NCBI RefSeq assembly: GCF_021513275.1
Contig: NZ_CP090978.1
Coordinates: 4,726,501-4,790,500, forward strand
Direction of reading: 5' to 3'
Origin: Paenibacillus hexagrammi
GTDB lineage: Bacteria > Bacillota > Bacilli > Paenibacillales > NBRC-103111
Length of the DNA stretch: 64,000 nucleotides
How positions within the stretch are numbered: the first letter of the stretch is position 1; each line of letters begins with the position of its first letter. The translations under genes were made by a program, and so were the position numbers. Under the pieces are notes generated by a model. That model had not been told where the DNA came from. It searched no databases and saw nothing but the letters and a program-made list of their open reading frames with translations. Shown here piece by piece: positions 53,001 through 62,273 of this stretch.

Positions 53001-53801
53001 TTATTCATTGATCTTGTTGCGCTGCTTGAGAACCGGCAAAGGCTGGATCGGATCCAAAGCCCCCGAGATATCCATTATATTTCCTGTGATGAAGTCTGAA
53101 CTCGGCGAACATAGAAATGCGATGACACGCGCAACATCCTCCCCCGTTCCTGGGCGTCCAACCGGTGTTTCACCATCCGCTTCCCGTCTCGCCTCGTCCA
53201 TCGTCCGTTCTTTGTACGGCTCCCGAATGTCTCCGGGACAGATCATATTCACGGTAATTCCATTACCCGCTTCCTCTTCAGCCAGCGTCTTCGTGAAGGA
53301 TACTAAGCCTACTTTTGCGGCAGCATATACAGATCTGTGCGTCCATCCCCGAGCCTCGGCGGCTTTGCCAAATCCAAAGTGAATGATGCGTCCCCAGCGG
53401 TTCTTTCTCATCATAGGAAGCACCTTATGATCGAGCTCCATGACACCAAGCAGATTGCCGCGGGTTAAATAATCGATGTCATCCCACTCGTAATCTGCGA
53501 AAAATCGTCTTTCGCGATAAAACGGTCCCGCATTATTGATCAGGATGTCGATGGCTCCGAGCTGCTGCCGAGTCTCTTCGACCATACGGGCTACATCTTC
53601 TCTCTTTGCCACATCGCCTTGAACGGCAATACTTCGCACGCCAAGCATCTCCAGGTCCCGAACCAGCTGAGCAGCTTCCGGCTCACTGTTGACGTAGTTT
53701 ACCGCCACATTGCAGCCCATACGGGCCAACGCTAACGCCGTCATTTTCCCAAGACCTTTGGCACTGCCAGTAATGAGAGCCGTCCGCCCCCTCAATTCCA
53801 T
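53001..53801 (-). CDS. SDR family oxidoreductase (FabG-like)
   Basis: A 266-residue classical SDR: TGSAKGLGKMTALALARMG (cofactor), DILINNAGPFY, and catalytic YAAAK in HRSVYAAAKVGLVSF. The catalytic Ser position appears as HFGFGKAAEARGW, where Phe/Gly replace the usual Ser, which is odd and may change activity. Last gene in a same-strand run (UbiD-like, EamA, HEPN, SDR) with short gaps. It resembles FabG paralogues that act on unknown carbonyl compounds. Confidence 0.88.
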   Translation of the reverse strand: MELRGRTALITGSAKGLGKMTALALARMGCNVAVNYVNSEPEAAQLVRDLEMLGVRSIAVQGDVAKREDVARMVEETRQQLGAIDILINNAGPFYRERRFFADYEWDDIDYLTRGNLLGVMELDHKVLPMMRKNRWGRIIHFGFGKAAEARGWTHRSVYAAAKVGLVSFTKTLAEEEAGNGITVNMICPGDIREPYKERTMDEARREADGETPVGRPGTGEDVARVIAFLCSPSSDFITGNIMDISGALDPIQPLPVLKQRNKINE

Positions 53802-53808
53802 GGTTTCT

Positions 53809-54609
53809 TTACCCCCTTACATTCTTGGACTTTTCCGTTATGTACGAGAAGGCCACAGTCAATGAGCGGCATACCATGTCAAATCCCTGCTGCAAATCTT
53901 CAAGATTAGCTTTTACATTTTCAATATGGATCCGTTCTCCGGGATAAGGCTCCTTCTGCATCAGGTCGTCCAGCATCTCTGCATTAATATGGTGTATCTC
54001 CATATTCCGCTGATTACGCAGACGGTCCAAAGCGCTTTTATACTCCATTTTTAAATTGTAGAGCTGGAGCTCCAGTGGACTATGAATGTGGCGCTCATGC
54101 ATGCGGCGAAGCACGGTGAAGTAAGAGAATCGGATCTTGATCGTATCCGTTTTCAAATCGAACAAGTCATTCATAAACGTACCCAGCTTATCCAGAATCG
54201 AGAACACACGTATGAATGCGTTTTTATAAAAGTAGACAAAGCGTCGATATTCCACAACTTCCTCGACATTCATTTCTTCAAGGAATGCTTTGTGAATATG
54301 CTCGGCGTACCGTTCACAGCAATACTTGCTTTGTTCCAGCTCATCCAGAGCATCCAGAAAGCCTTTGCTCCAAATTGCTCTGCGATGATACCACTTATTA
54401 GGAGCGGCCGGGAGCGTACGCCCGACCGTCTCTAACACTTCTATATAATCTCTCACAGCACTAAAGGCTTCAAGAAGAAGGCCGCTGTCTATACGTCTTT
54501 GTTCGTTAAACAATTTTCTCAGCACGTCTAGTCCCCGCTTTCCTGAGCCAGTTATCTGTTGTAGCAATGATACTTTTTTACGGCCGATCCATTGTGCAGT
54601 TGAATCCAA
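53809..54609 (-). CDS. Cthe_2314-like HEPN domain protein
   Basis: About 266 residues. The reading frame extends upstream across the EamA 3' end, where it would be antisense-like in composition, so I place the start at TTG 54609 (MDSTAQWIGRKKVSLLQQ), just after the EamA stop; the ribosome site is weak. It is helical throughout and carries RNQRNMEIHHINAEM near 210, a HEPN-type Rx4-6H motif. HEPN proteins are often RNases or nucleotide-binding partners, but this subfamily has no assigned role that I know of. No MNT or toxin-antitoxin partner is adjacent. Confidence 0.75.
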   Translation of the reverse strand: MDSTAQWIGRKKVSLLQQITGSGKRGLDVLRKLFNEQRRIDSGLLLEAFSAVRDYIEVLETVGRTLPAAPNKWYHRRAIWSKGFLDALDELEQSKYCCERYAEHIHKAFLEEMNVEEVVEYRRFVYFYKNAFIRVFSILDKLGTFMNDLFDLKTDTIKIRFSYFTVLRRMHERHIHSPLELQLYNLKMEYKSALDRLRNQRNMEIHHINAEMLDDLMQKEPYPGERIHIENVKANLEDLQQGFDMVCRSLTVAFSYITEKSKNVRG

Positions 54610-54614
54610 ACTAG

Positions 54615-55574
54615 TTACAGCTTGACGCTGTTGGTTGCAGCACCTGTAGTATGAACAGGACTCCGTCCCCTGTCCCGCTGGACCAGGTACATGGCGGTCA
54701 AAACACCTGCGCCTCCGATACACTGATACAAGGAGATCGACTCATGCAGCACAAAAAATCCGGCTAAAGCTGCTGTAATGGGTAACAAATACCCATAAGC
54801 GGACGATTTGAAGGCCCCAAGCCGCCCCAGGCTCCAGTTATGGATGGAGAAACCCAGCGCAGTCGCAAACATGGATGTATAGATGAGGCTGAACCAGCCT
54901 GTCTTGGATATGGCTGCAAAATAAGAGGTATCTGCATAGTAGAAAACAAACGGCAGCAATGCGGCGGCCCCGGCTGTCATCTCGAGAGAAATCAGGAGAG
55001 GCAGCGGATACTTGCTCACAAGTCTGTTCATGCCGATGAGATAGACCGCTCCCATCACACTCCTCATCAGAAGCAAAATATCACCCCGGAAGGTATCAGC
55101 GCCAATATGAAATCCGCCGGCTCCGCCTGACACTATGACAATAACACTGCCCAAGGCAAGCGGGATCCCGACCATAATGCGCCACGTTAATTTAACCTGA
55201 CGGGTTGCAAGCGCGATAATCACGGTGATCACCGGCATGAACCCGCGCCCCAGTACAGCGCCGTTAGCGGCATTGGAGAACTGCAGCGCATACTGCAGCA
55301 GCGATTCCATACCAACAGCATTCAATATCCCCAAACCGCATACCAGAAGGAAGTCTTTGAGCTGGATATCGATTTGAAGTGAACGAGAACGATAATAAAA
55401 GTAAGTATAGACCCACAAAATGGGAATCATACTTGCAAAGCGAAGCCCATTAAATACCAGCGGATCCCACTCGGTTCCTCCGATTTTCATCGAGGTCATG
55501 TTAATTCCCCAAAGCACATATACGAGAACGAAGCCCAGGTGCGGCAGAAGCTTTTGGGAGGAGGATGTACTCAT
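54615..55574 (-). CDS. EamA/DMT family transporter
   Basis: A 319-residue membrane protein with ten helices in two EamA repeats (HLGFVLVYVLWGINMTSMKI; GWFSLIYTSMFATALGFSIH). It is a drug/metabolite transporter, usually an exporter of amino acids or metabolites. The start codon overlaps the UbiD-like gene stop by ATGA, implying coupling. The substrate is unknown. Confidence 0.9.
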   Translation of the reverse strand: MSTSSSQKLLPHLGFVLVYVLWGINMTSMKIGGTEWDPLVFNGLRFASMIPILWVYTYFYYRSRSLQIDIQLKDFLLVCGLGILNAVGMESLLQYALQFSNAANGAVLGRGFMPVITVIIALATRQVKLTWRIMVGIPLALGSVIVIVSGGAGGFHIGADTFRGDILLLMRSVMGAVYLIGMNRLVSKYPLPLLISLEMTAGAAALLPFVFYYADTSYFAAISKTGWFSLIYTSMFATALGFSIHNWSLGRLGAFKSSAYGYLLPITAALAGFFVLHESISLYQCIGGAGVLTAMYLVQRDRGRSPVHTTGAATNSVKL

Positions 55575-57334
55575 GAGAAGTATTCCTTCCAGCGCTTGTC
55601 GACAAGCTGTACGATATCTTCCCGCGGTACAAGCTCATCCGGGTATCCCGGCTTCATTCGGGCATCGATGACAAGCGGCAATTCATAGCTGATATGATGG
55701 CGATTCACATGGGACCGGGCGTACATATCTGCAGCCGGATTGAAGCGTGTGAACACTGTCCATAAGAATTTAGTTTGATCGCCTGCGATACTGCTGGCGT
55801 CGTCGACTAGAATGACCAAAGGCCACTCTACTAATCTGTCGGCGGAGCTCGCTACTAATCGCTGCGGCAGCTCCGGCTCCTGTGTATAAGAAGCGCCCGA
55901 TACGACCAGACAGCCTGCACAGTAAACGGCGATATCACTGATTTCAGGCAGCTCTCCAAGGGTATACGTTCTTGGCAGCGTGCGAATCGGCTCTCCGGTA
56001 CCAAGTAGGACTGCTTTGCTGCCGTGGTTCAGCCGATCGCCTGTGTAGTCTAACGTATCGTGCGATGTTTTGTTAAAGACGAACAAATCCTGCTGCGGGT
56101 TAAAGCGTTCCAGCACGGTTTCCAGCAGCTGCGGGAAATTGGATAGCGCAACCGATTGGTCGGTTACAATCAGGAACTTCGTTAGGGACAACTGGCCCTC
56201 TCCCAATATGCGGAAGGCTGTTCCCAACGCTTCGCGGCTGTAGCTCTCCCGCACTACGGCGGCAGCTAGCGGATGGAAGCCTGTCTCGGCGTATGTCCAG
56301 AGCTCCTTGACACCGGGCATCGCCATCGGAAACGCAGGCTCTAGCAAGCGCTGCAGGAATTCGCCCAGGAAGTAATCCTCCTGGCGGGGTTTGCCGACGA
56401 TCGTGGCCGGATAGATCGCGTCCTTGCGGTGCCATACATGATTCACGTTGAAAACAGGGAAATCATGGATGAGTGAGTAGTACCCGAAGTGGTCGCCGAA
56501 CGGCCCTTCGGGACGGCGAAGATGCGGCGGCACGGCGCCGCATATCGCGAATTCCGCCTCGGCTACGAGGCGGTGGCCCCCATGGGGATTGTCCACCATG
56601 GGGAGCTTCTGCCCGAGGATGAGCGAAGCGAGCATCAGCTCGGGCAGGTGCTCGGGCACCGGCGCAATCGCGGAGGCGATGAGCGCAGGCGGGCCGCCTA
56701 GGAACACGGTGACGGGCAGCGCCTGGTTCTTCTTCTCGGCTTCATGGTAATGGAAGCCGCCGCCTTTATGGATTTGCCAGTGCATTCCGGTGGTGCGGTC
56801 ATCATACACGTGCATGCGGTACATGCCGAGATTATGATGGCCTCCGTCCGGATGCTCGGTATAGACCAGCGGCAGCGTAACGAACGGGCCGCCGTCTTCC
56901 TGCCAGCTCGTCAGGATCGGCATGCCGGCGAGCGGATTGTCTTTGCTTAGGCTGCCGAGGATCGGCGCCTGTCCGGACTGGACCTGCTTGGTTCCGACCT
57001 TGAGCAGGTCGAAGATTAGGGAACGCTCCCCCCAGAGGGCTTTAGGCGTAGGCGGAATCAGTGTGCTCGTTGCGTTCACAACCGCTTTCATAAATTGCTC
57101 GGGCTTTGGTCCGAACGCGAGGTCCACGCGGCGCGTCGTACCGAACATGTTCGTTACCACAGGGAAGGAGCTGCCTTTTACATTGGTAAACAGCAGCGCT
57201 GGCCCTTGCTCATCAATGACTCTTCTATGAATCTCGGCAAGCTCCAAATTGGGGTCTACAGGAGCCGATATTTCAATCAGTTGGTTCTCCCGTCGAAGCA
57301 TATCCAGGAAAACCCGCAAATTCGTTGGTACCAT
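55571..57334 (-). CDS. UbiD family decarboxylase (possibly menaquinone pathway, MqnL-type)
   Basis: About 587 residues from ATG 57334 (MVPTNLRVFLDMLRRENQLI) after AAGGTGG. UbiD features are FGPKPEQFMKAVVNAT, HNLGMYRMHVYDDRTTGMHW, the EAEFAICGAVPPHLRRPEGP segment with the prenylated-FMN-binding/catalytic Glu-Arg pair region, and DDHFGYYS-like FGDHFGYYS. UbiD enzymes use prenylated FMN to decarboxylate aromatic acids. In futalosine-route organisms a UbiD homologue acts late in menaquinone synthesis. With mqnE 4.4 kb away, that role is likely, though a phenolic-acid decarboxylase is possible. ATGA overlap with the EamA gene. Confidence 0.88.
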   Translation of the reverse strand: MVPTNLRVFLDMLRRENQLIEISAPVDPNLELAEIHRRVIDEQGPALLFTNVKGSSFPVVTNMFGTTRRVDLAFGPKPEQFMKAVVNATSTLIPPTPKALWGERSLIFDLLKVGTKQVQSGQAPILGSLSKDNPLAGMPILTSWQEDGGPFVTLPLVYTEHPDGGHHNLGMYRMHVYDDRTTGMHWQIHKGGGFHYHEAEKKNQALPVTVFLGGPPALIASAIAPVPEHLPELMLASLILGQKLPMVDNPHGGHRLVAEAEFAICGAVPPHLRRPEGPFGDHFGYYSLIHDFPVFNVNHVWHRKDAIYPATIVGKPRQEDYFLGEFLQRLLEPAFPMAMPGVKELWTYAETGFHPLAAAVVRESYSREALGTAFRILGEGQLSLTKFLIVTDQSVALSNFPQLLETVLERFNPQQDLFVFNKTSHDTLDYTGDRLNHGSKAVLLGTGEPIRTLPRTYTLGELPEISDIAVYCAGCLVVSGASYTQEPELPQRLVASSADRLVEWPLVILVDDASSIAGDQTKFLWTVFTRFNPAADMYARSHVNRHHISYELPLVIDARMKPGYPDELVPREDIVQLVDKRWKEYFS

Positions 57335-57460
57335 GTTGTGCGTCCACCTTTTCATTCGTTACTTTTTCATCCCCCGCATTTTCTCGCTGCGAAGGATTTT
57401 CAATTTCTTCACGCAGTTATGGAAATAGCCTTCTCACGAAGGCTTTTCCCGTACTCATCA

Positions 57461-58369
57461 TTAGGTTTGTTTGCGATAATACAGCGTCAATACGCATAGA
57501 TAACTTAAAAATCCGAATAAGCAGGCAATGATCATGGCATGGATCATACCAGTAAACAAGTACGCTGTCTCGTTGGTCATGGACCAAGTTACGACTGCCC
57601 CGCTGATAATTTGCAGCAGGACGAAGATCAACGCCCATTTACTGCCGAGAACCATTTTATCAGTAGCATCGTACCTTTTTTTCGCCTGAATGTACAGCGT
57701 AAGAATGCAAAAAAACAAGAGCAGCGCAGCGATGCGATGCATGAAGACGATTCCGGTCGCCCCGCTGAGCTCTGGGATCACTTCGCCGTTACAGAGCGGC
57801 CATCCCGAGCAACCGCCCGAGGAAGAGGTATGACGCACGAATGCCCCCAAATACACCACAATGTATGTGTAAACAGCTGTTATCCATACCAGCGCCTTAA
57901 AGCCTCCTCTGACAACGCCTGCTCCATCGTAATCCCCGTAAGGAGTAAATATGAGTGCGAGCAGTAAGGAAAAGGCAAAAGCGAGAAGCGACAAGCCGAA
58001 ATGCAGAGCCAGCACGACGGAGGATTGCGGCCAGATAACGGCCATAGCACCCATAACCGCCTGAATGAGAGTCATGACGATCGTCCCCGTAATAAACCAC
58101 TTGGCGTCGGCACGTTTGACGTATCGAAACACTAGATAAAAGGTCGCGATCAGAATAAGCGTTACAACTCCGACAACAAGCCGGTGACTGTACTCGATAA
58201 ATGAGGAAATCGTATGAGCCGGAACGAACTTCCCGTGGCACAGCGGCCATTCATCCCCGCATCCCCTGCCTGCATCGGCCTTCGTTACGAGAGCGCCCAT
58301 AGCAAGAATCAGGAACATACCGATCGCCGAAAGATTCGCAAATCTTTGAATTACTTTTTGCTTCATCAT
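57461..58369 (-). CDS. ctaA: Haem A synthase
   Basis: A 302-residue, eight-helix membrane enzyme. The conserved cysteine pairs are CGDEWPLC and CSGWPLC in the two loops. Haem-ligand histidines are in IEYSHRLVVG, LALHFGLSLL, FMHRIAALL and GMIHAMIIA. CtaA oxidises haem O to haem A for cytochrome oxidase. ATG or the next ATG follows TAGGTGCC. It lies before the UbiD-like gene on the same strand with a weak hairpin between them. The haem b it needs comes from HemQ. Confidence 0.95.
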   Translation of the reverse strand: MMKQKVIQRFANLSAIGMFLILAMGALVTKADAGRGCGDEWPLCHGKFVPAHTISSFIEYSHRLVVGVVTLILIATFYLVFRYVKRADAKWFITGTIVMTLIQAVMGAMAVIWPQSSVVLALHFGLSLLAFAFSLLLALIFTPYGDYDGAGVVRGGFKALVWITAVYTYIVVYLGAFVRHTSSSGGCSGWPLCNGEVIPELSGATGIVFMHRIAALLLFFCILTLYIQAKKRYDATDKMVLGSKWALIFVLLQIISGAVVTWSMTNETAYLFTGMIHAMIIACLFGFLSYLCVLTLYYRKQT

Positions 58370-58597
58370 GGCACCTACTTTTGTATCGTGGCTTCCGAAT
58401 AATATGTCGAATGCGACTAGTCGTTACAATTATAGCTTTATTTGAGGGGCAAATCCATTCGCAATTGTTACAAAGCATTGAAACCGACACCTTGCTTCAA
58501 AAAGAAAAAAACGCCTCGGCAAGCCGCCCGATAGTCGATGGATTCGATCAACGGAGCGGTCTCACTAGAGCCGTCTTATTCATTATGTCCATTTAAC

Positions 58598-58954
58598 TTA
58601 AGATTTGGTCATTGCGGAAGATACTTCGATGGCGCGATCCAAAAACTGCTCGATTTCCTCGCGGGTTTTTCGAAGCTTGCTGACGAAACGAATCAGTTCG
58701 CTGCCCTGACGGAAAGCAATAAAGCTAGGAATGCCCAATATGTTTAGCTCCTCACATAAATCAGGAACCTCGTCACGGTCCAATTCCACAAAGGAGATCC
58801 GATCGCTATAAGCCTTCTCCAGATCCGGCATGAAAGGTTCAATATAATGGCAGTCTTTGCACCATGTCGTTTTGAAGACGGCAACGGTTAGCGGAGAATT
58901 CGCAACCAGTTCCTTGAATTGTTGTTCGCTTGTTACTTTAAGCACGGCATCCAC
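58598..58954 (-). CDS. Thioredoxin family protein
   Basis: A 118-residue thioredoxin fold with active site TTWCKDCHYIEPF (CxxC as CKDC), and cis-Pro in GIPSFIAFRQG. It differs from TrxA in the CKDC site and a longer charged C-terminus (RKTREEIEQFLDRAIEVSSA), like B. subtilis YtpP-type proteins. It is a cytosolic thiol protein of unproven specificity. Confidence 0.9.
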   Translation of the reverse strand: MDAVLKVTSEQQFKELVANSPLTVAVFKTTWCKDCHYIEPFMPDLEKAYSDRISFVELDRDEVPDLCEELNILGIPSFIAFRQGSELIRFVSKLRKTREEIEQFLDRAIEVSSAMTKS

Positions 58955-59138
58955 CTCATCCGATTCTCAAATTTGTTTAAGAAGATTCCTCATGTTTCCA
59001 CTTCTTTTGGACCATACTAGGGACAGCATGAAGACCCCTATCCTGTAAGAGGGGTTCATTCAACCTGCCGGAACAAGAGCCACCTTGTTCCAACTCGTTG
59101 ACATGCGCTCATTATATGCCATAAGGAGGTGAATCACA

Positions 59139-59291
59139 ATGGCACAAGGCGTACTATGCGAAGTGAACTCCTGCCGCTTCTGGGGCGAGCAGAACAAATG
59201 TAAGGCGGATTCCATTTACATTGTAAATCACAGTTCCAAGCGTGCGGATCATTCCGCCGAAACGGACTGCAAGACGTTTGAAATGAAATAA
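59139..59291 (+). CDS. DUF1540 domain-containing small protein
   Basis: A 50-residue protein with four cysteines: MAQGVLCEVNSCRFWGEQNK, then CKADSIYI and a final TDCKTFEMK. The set CxxxxC...C...C matches DUF1540, a probable small metal-binding domain common in clostridia and Bacilli. AAGGAGGTGA gives a perfect ribosome site. The function is unknown. Confidence 0.85.
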   Translation: MAQGVLCEVNSCRFWGEQNKCKADSIYIVNHSSKRADHSAETDCKTFEMK

Positions 59292-59302
59292 TGCTTGTGT
59301 GG

Positions 59303-59331
59303 AAAAGGGACCTTCGCGGGTTCCTTTTTTT
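59303..59331 (+). terminator. Rho-independent terminator of the DUF1540 gene
   Basis: AAAGGGACC / GGGTTCCTTT with a short loop followed by TTTTTTT. Confidence 0.85.
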
Positions 59332-59356
59332 GTTGTTGCTCTTAGTTTATCAAGAA

Positions 59357-59371
59357 TGATAATTATTATCA
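59357..59371. promoter_or_regulatory. Fur-type box upstream of the SPFH gene
   Basis: TGATAATTATTATCA is the exact 7-1-7 core of the Bacillus Fur box (TGATAATNATTATCA). PerR and Zur boxes differ in the first bases of each arm. It lies 14 bp upstream of the -35 element of the SPFH promoter. Confidence 0.75.
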
Positions 59372-59385
59372 AACATTTATTGGAA

Positions 59386-59414
59386 TTTACATTAAAAGTA
59401 AAAAGTGATATCAT
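59386..59414 (+). promoter_or_regulatory. Promoter of the SPFH gene
   Basis: TTTACA (59386-59391), 17-bp spacer, TATCAT (59409-59414). A further inverted repeat CATATCAATTAGATATG lies just downstream at about 59418-59434. Confidence 0.55.
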
Positions 59415-59459
59415 ATACATATCAATTAGATATGCATATAGGATAAGGAGCTGAATCTC

Positions 59460-60299
59460 ATGAATGAAACGAAAGCATGGTCAGTGAATGGTTTTATCGG
59501 TATCATCCTGTCTCTACTTGGTATTGGTCTTGGCGTGCTGCTTCTGATTCAGGAATGGTTTGTCACAGGCATGATCGTTGTCATTATAGGCATCCTCTTT
59601 AGCTCTACGATTACGATCATTCAACCTAACGAAGCCTCTGTCATCACTTTTTTCGGCAAATATGCGGGTACGATCAGAAAAAGCGGCTTGTGGCTCGTCA
59701 TTCCGTTCTCGACCCGTAAGAAAATATCGCTTCGCGTTCGCAATTTTAACAGCGTCAAGTTAAAGGTCAATGATGTCGATGGGAACCCGATCGAGATCGC
59801 CGCCGTCGTCGTCTTTCGAGTTGTCGATACGTACAAAGCGCTGTTTGAAGTAGATAACTATCATAAATTTGTGGAGATTCAAAGCGAGACTGCTCTCCGG
59901 CATGTGGCGACCAAATATCCCTACGACCGCTATGAAGGGGAAGGCTCCTCTCTGCGCGGAAACGCCAGCGAAGTGGCTGAGGAGCTCAGCCAGGAGCTGC
60001 AGGAGAGGCTGTCTGTTGCAGGTGTGGAAATCATGGAAGCCCGGCTTACGCATTTGGCTTATTCCACCGAGATTGCAAGTGCCATGCTGCAGCGCCAGCA
60101 AGCCTCAGCCATCCTCTCTGCGCGACAAAAAATCGTAGAGGGCGCCGTAGGCATGGTGCAGATGGCCATCAGCCAACTGGAAGCCGATGGGCTGCAGCTC
60201 GATGAAGAGAAGAAAGCCGCCATGATTAACAATTTGCTCGTAGCCATTGTGTCCGACCGCTCGGCGAATCCGGTCATCAATACGGGCACCTTGTATTAA
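59460..60299 (+). CDS. SPFH/band 7 domain membrane protein
   Basis: A 279-residue protein. Two N-terminal hydrophobic segments ([40 protein letters not shown]) anchor it. The SPFH domain follows ([60 protein letters not shown]) and then a coiled segment ([20 protein letters not shown]). Ends with [13 protein letters not shown] proteins form membrane scaffolds. Start ATG follows AAGGAGCTG. A perfect Fur-type box upstream suggests iron control. It is followed 14 bp later by an Arc-like small gene, which is a common pairing. Confidence 0.92.
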   Translation: MNETKAWSVNGFIGIILSLLGIGLGVLLLIQEWFVTGMIVVIIGILFSSTITIIQPNEASVITFFGKYAGTIRKSGLWLVIPFSTRKKISLRVRNFNSVKLKVNDVDGNPIEIAAVVVFRVVDTYKALFEVDNYHKFVEIQSETALRHVATKYPYDRYEGEGSSLRGNASEVAEELSQELQERLSVAGVEIMEARLTHLAYSTEIASAMLQRQQASAILSARQKIVEGAVGMVQMAISQLEADGLQLDEEKKAAMINNLLVAIVSDRSANPVINTGTLY

Positions 60300-60312
60300 G
60301 GGTGCTGCAGCC

Positions 60313-60558
60313 ATGGCTCCAAAGAAAAACTTTCCCCTCCGACTAGATCCTAGGCTCTACGAAGCGCTGGAGCGGTGGGCTCAAGATGAATTCCGCAGTG
60401 TGAACGGACACATAGAGTACCTGCTTCGTGATGCGCTCCATCGGGCGGGGCGTCTGCCCAAGCCCGGTGCTGGCCGTGCTTCGAATAACTTGACTGAACC
60501 AGAAGAGCATTCGACCTCGACTCCAGCTTCAACTTCAACTTCAACTGATCAGGACTGA
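60313..60558 (+). CDS. Arc/ribbon-helix-helix-like small protein
   Basis: An 81-residue protein starting [20 protein letters not shown], then [20 protein letters not shown], which matches the ribbon-helix-helix fold (FPLRL strand, two helices). The C-terminus is a low-complexity Ser/Thr tail ([15 protein letters not shown]). The ribosome site is weak and the gene may be coupled to the SPFH gene. It is probably a DNA-binding protein. No target is known. The next 284 bp (60559-60842) show no gene. Confidence 0.75.
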   Translation: MAPKKNFPLRLDPRLYEALERWAQDEFRSVNGHIEYLLRDALHRAGRLPKPGAGRASNNLTEPEEHSTSTPASTSTSTDQD

Positions 60559-60842
60559 GCTTCAATCTTCAAGCTTCAAGAGAGACTCCCGCACAATGAC
60601 GCGCCATTCTTCTTTGCATTTGACAGGCTGCCTGGATTCTGACCGCTGCCATACGCCGGTGACACAACATGTGCCCGAGATTAGCGCAGCTGGGAACCAT
60701 CTGGAGCTTCATCTGTTTGATGTAATGATGGATGCTAGCACGCCTGCGGATGGGGTCTCTTTTTCTTTTCTCACCCTCCCCGTCACATACCCTGCATAGA
60801 TTCAGTAAACAATATGCGGATGATGATCGAAGGAGGGATATC

Positions 60843-62142
60843 ATGCCACGTGCTGATAAATCCGAACACAGTATAATCAAGGTATTGGAAAAAGCTGCGG
60901 GGTTCCCCCGAGGTCTCGTACAAATACTCGAAAATAACCTCTCCGAACTGCTCTACGCAGCTGAGGTAGCCGGTCATTCGGCAGAGCAGCTTCCACTCTC
61001 CGAAGAAACGGCCCACCGAATCCAAGAAGCTGTAAAGCGCAGCTTCGGGCGGAAGCATGCTGGAGTCCTGCCACCTCCTCCATCTCCAGAGGAAGCTAGC
61101 CTCGTCAATCATATACAAGAACGCGTCCGCCGAAACAACCGCAACAATGTCACTCGAACGAAAGCGTACTGGGATGCTTATCAAGATCACCCTGAGCTCC
61201 ACTGGGCTCTGCTGGCGCATATGGTATCCCGTAACGGAGGCTGGTGCATGACTGACCTTCGGGGCGAGCTTCTGTCTTTTTTGCTGAATGAGCTTCAAGC
61301 CGAGCAGCTTTTTAGCTTCTTAGAGCGTGCCAACGCGCTGATCTTTCATGATGCATACCCCCAGATTCTGCTTTACGAGGAATGTAAAAAGAAACTGCAG
61401 CCTGTTTCATCTGCTGCCCGAATTCGGCGTATCCGTATTTATGGAAGCAATGTGGACCGACTTCTGGGAGGTCCGAGACCCCATCCCGCTTACGATTGGA
61501 CTAATCGTCAATGAACAGAATTATATCGAGCAAAGGATCATTCTGAATCCTTATTACAAGCAGTCCGTACTCGATACCTTTTTATTTCAAACCCAATCCT
61601 GGATGCAGCTTAACCAGGTTGTTTTCCCTTATGGAAAGCTAGCCGAAAATGCAGGACAAGCTGTTGAAAGCCTCAGACTGGCCGGACTTATTTTGGAGGA
61701 TTTCGGCAGTTTGCATGAGCGTATCGAGTTCGGCAAGAGCCTATACGCCATTTTGTTCGGGATTCCCGAGGTTCATCTCGGTGTCTTGAGATTCGCTTCG
61801 TCTACGCCCCACACAGCCTCCCGTTCTGATTACTGGCCGCAGATCTTTACTAAAACAAGAAAAGCCCCTCCTGCAGAAGCCTATCAGGAGAGGCTGAATG
61901 GTAATCAACTAAAGAAAGGATCACTTCCTTTCTTTAGTCCGATGCTAACAAGCGCTTGGCCGGACCGGGAGATGGCCGCTGCAGAATGCGGCGAGTGGCT
62001 AACGGATATTCAGAAGCCGCTGCAGCATGTAAGGCCGATTGACGTGCCGTTTCGTTTTGACATGACAAACGAATATGGCTTTGGTTTGAATAAAATCGAG
62101 CTTGCTATCCTGGCTAGTGAAGCCATGCCACTCGACACTTAA
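60843..62142 (+). CDS. DUF2515 family protein, single-base frameshift
   Basis: ATG at 60843 (MPRADKSEHSIIKVLEKAAG) follows GAAGGAGGG. The first frame shows RVRRNNRNNVTRTKAYWDAY and HWALLAHMVSRNGGWCMTDL, then loses pattern after KKKLQP. A second frame continues FHLLPEFGVSVFMEAMWTDF to the end at 62142 (ILASEAMPLDT). One C too many at 61401-61402 explains the shift; without it the protein has 432 residues and reads KKKLQLFHLLPEF. DUF2515 (YppC-like) is a conserved Bacillales family of unknown function. No signal peptide. Confidence 0.82.
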
Positions 62143-62273
62143 AGATCAGCGGCTCCCGCTCAGACTGTAGGATGCCTCTTAGTCAGATTGGTGAACTAGG
62201 CAGGACAGGCAGGCTTACGACCTGGAATCAGGCACTGAATTCTTTTACATATAACGGGCTCTACTTTAAATAA

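Noticed and set aside
54610..54723. Longer N-terminus for the HEPN protein
   Set aside because: It overlaps the EamA coding end in another frame and gives a Cys/Arg-rich text typical of a shadow.
57427..57444. AGCCTTC/GAAGGCT hairpin between ctaA and the UbiD-like gene
   Set aside because: The T-run is too weak to call a terminator on either strand.
60569..60880. Overlapping open frames on both strands between the Arc-like gene and DUF2515
   Set aside because: No ribosome site and no conserved motif. The stretch looks like ordinary spacer.
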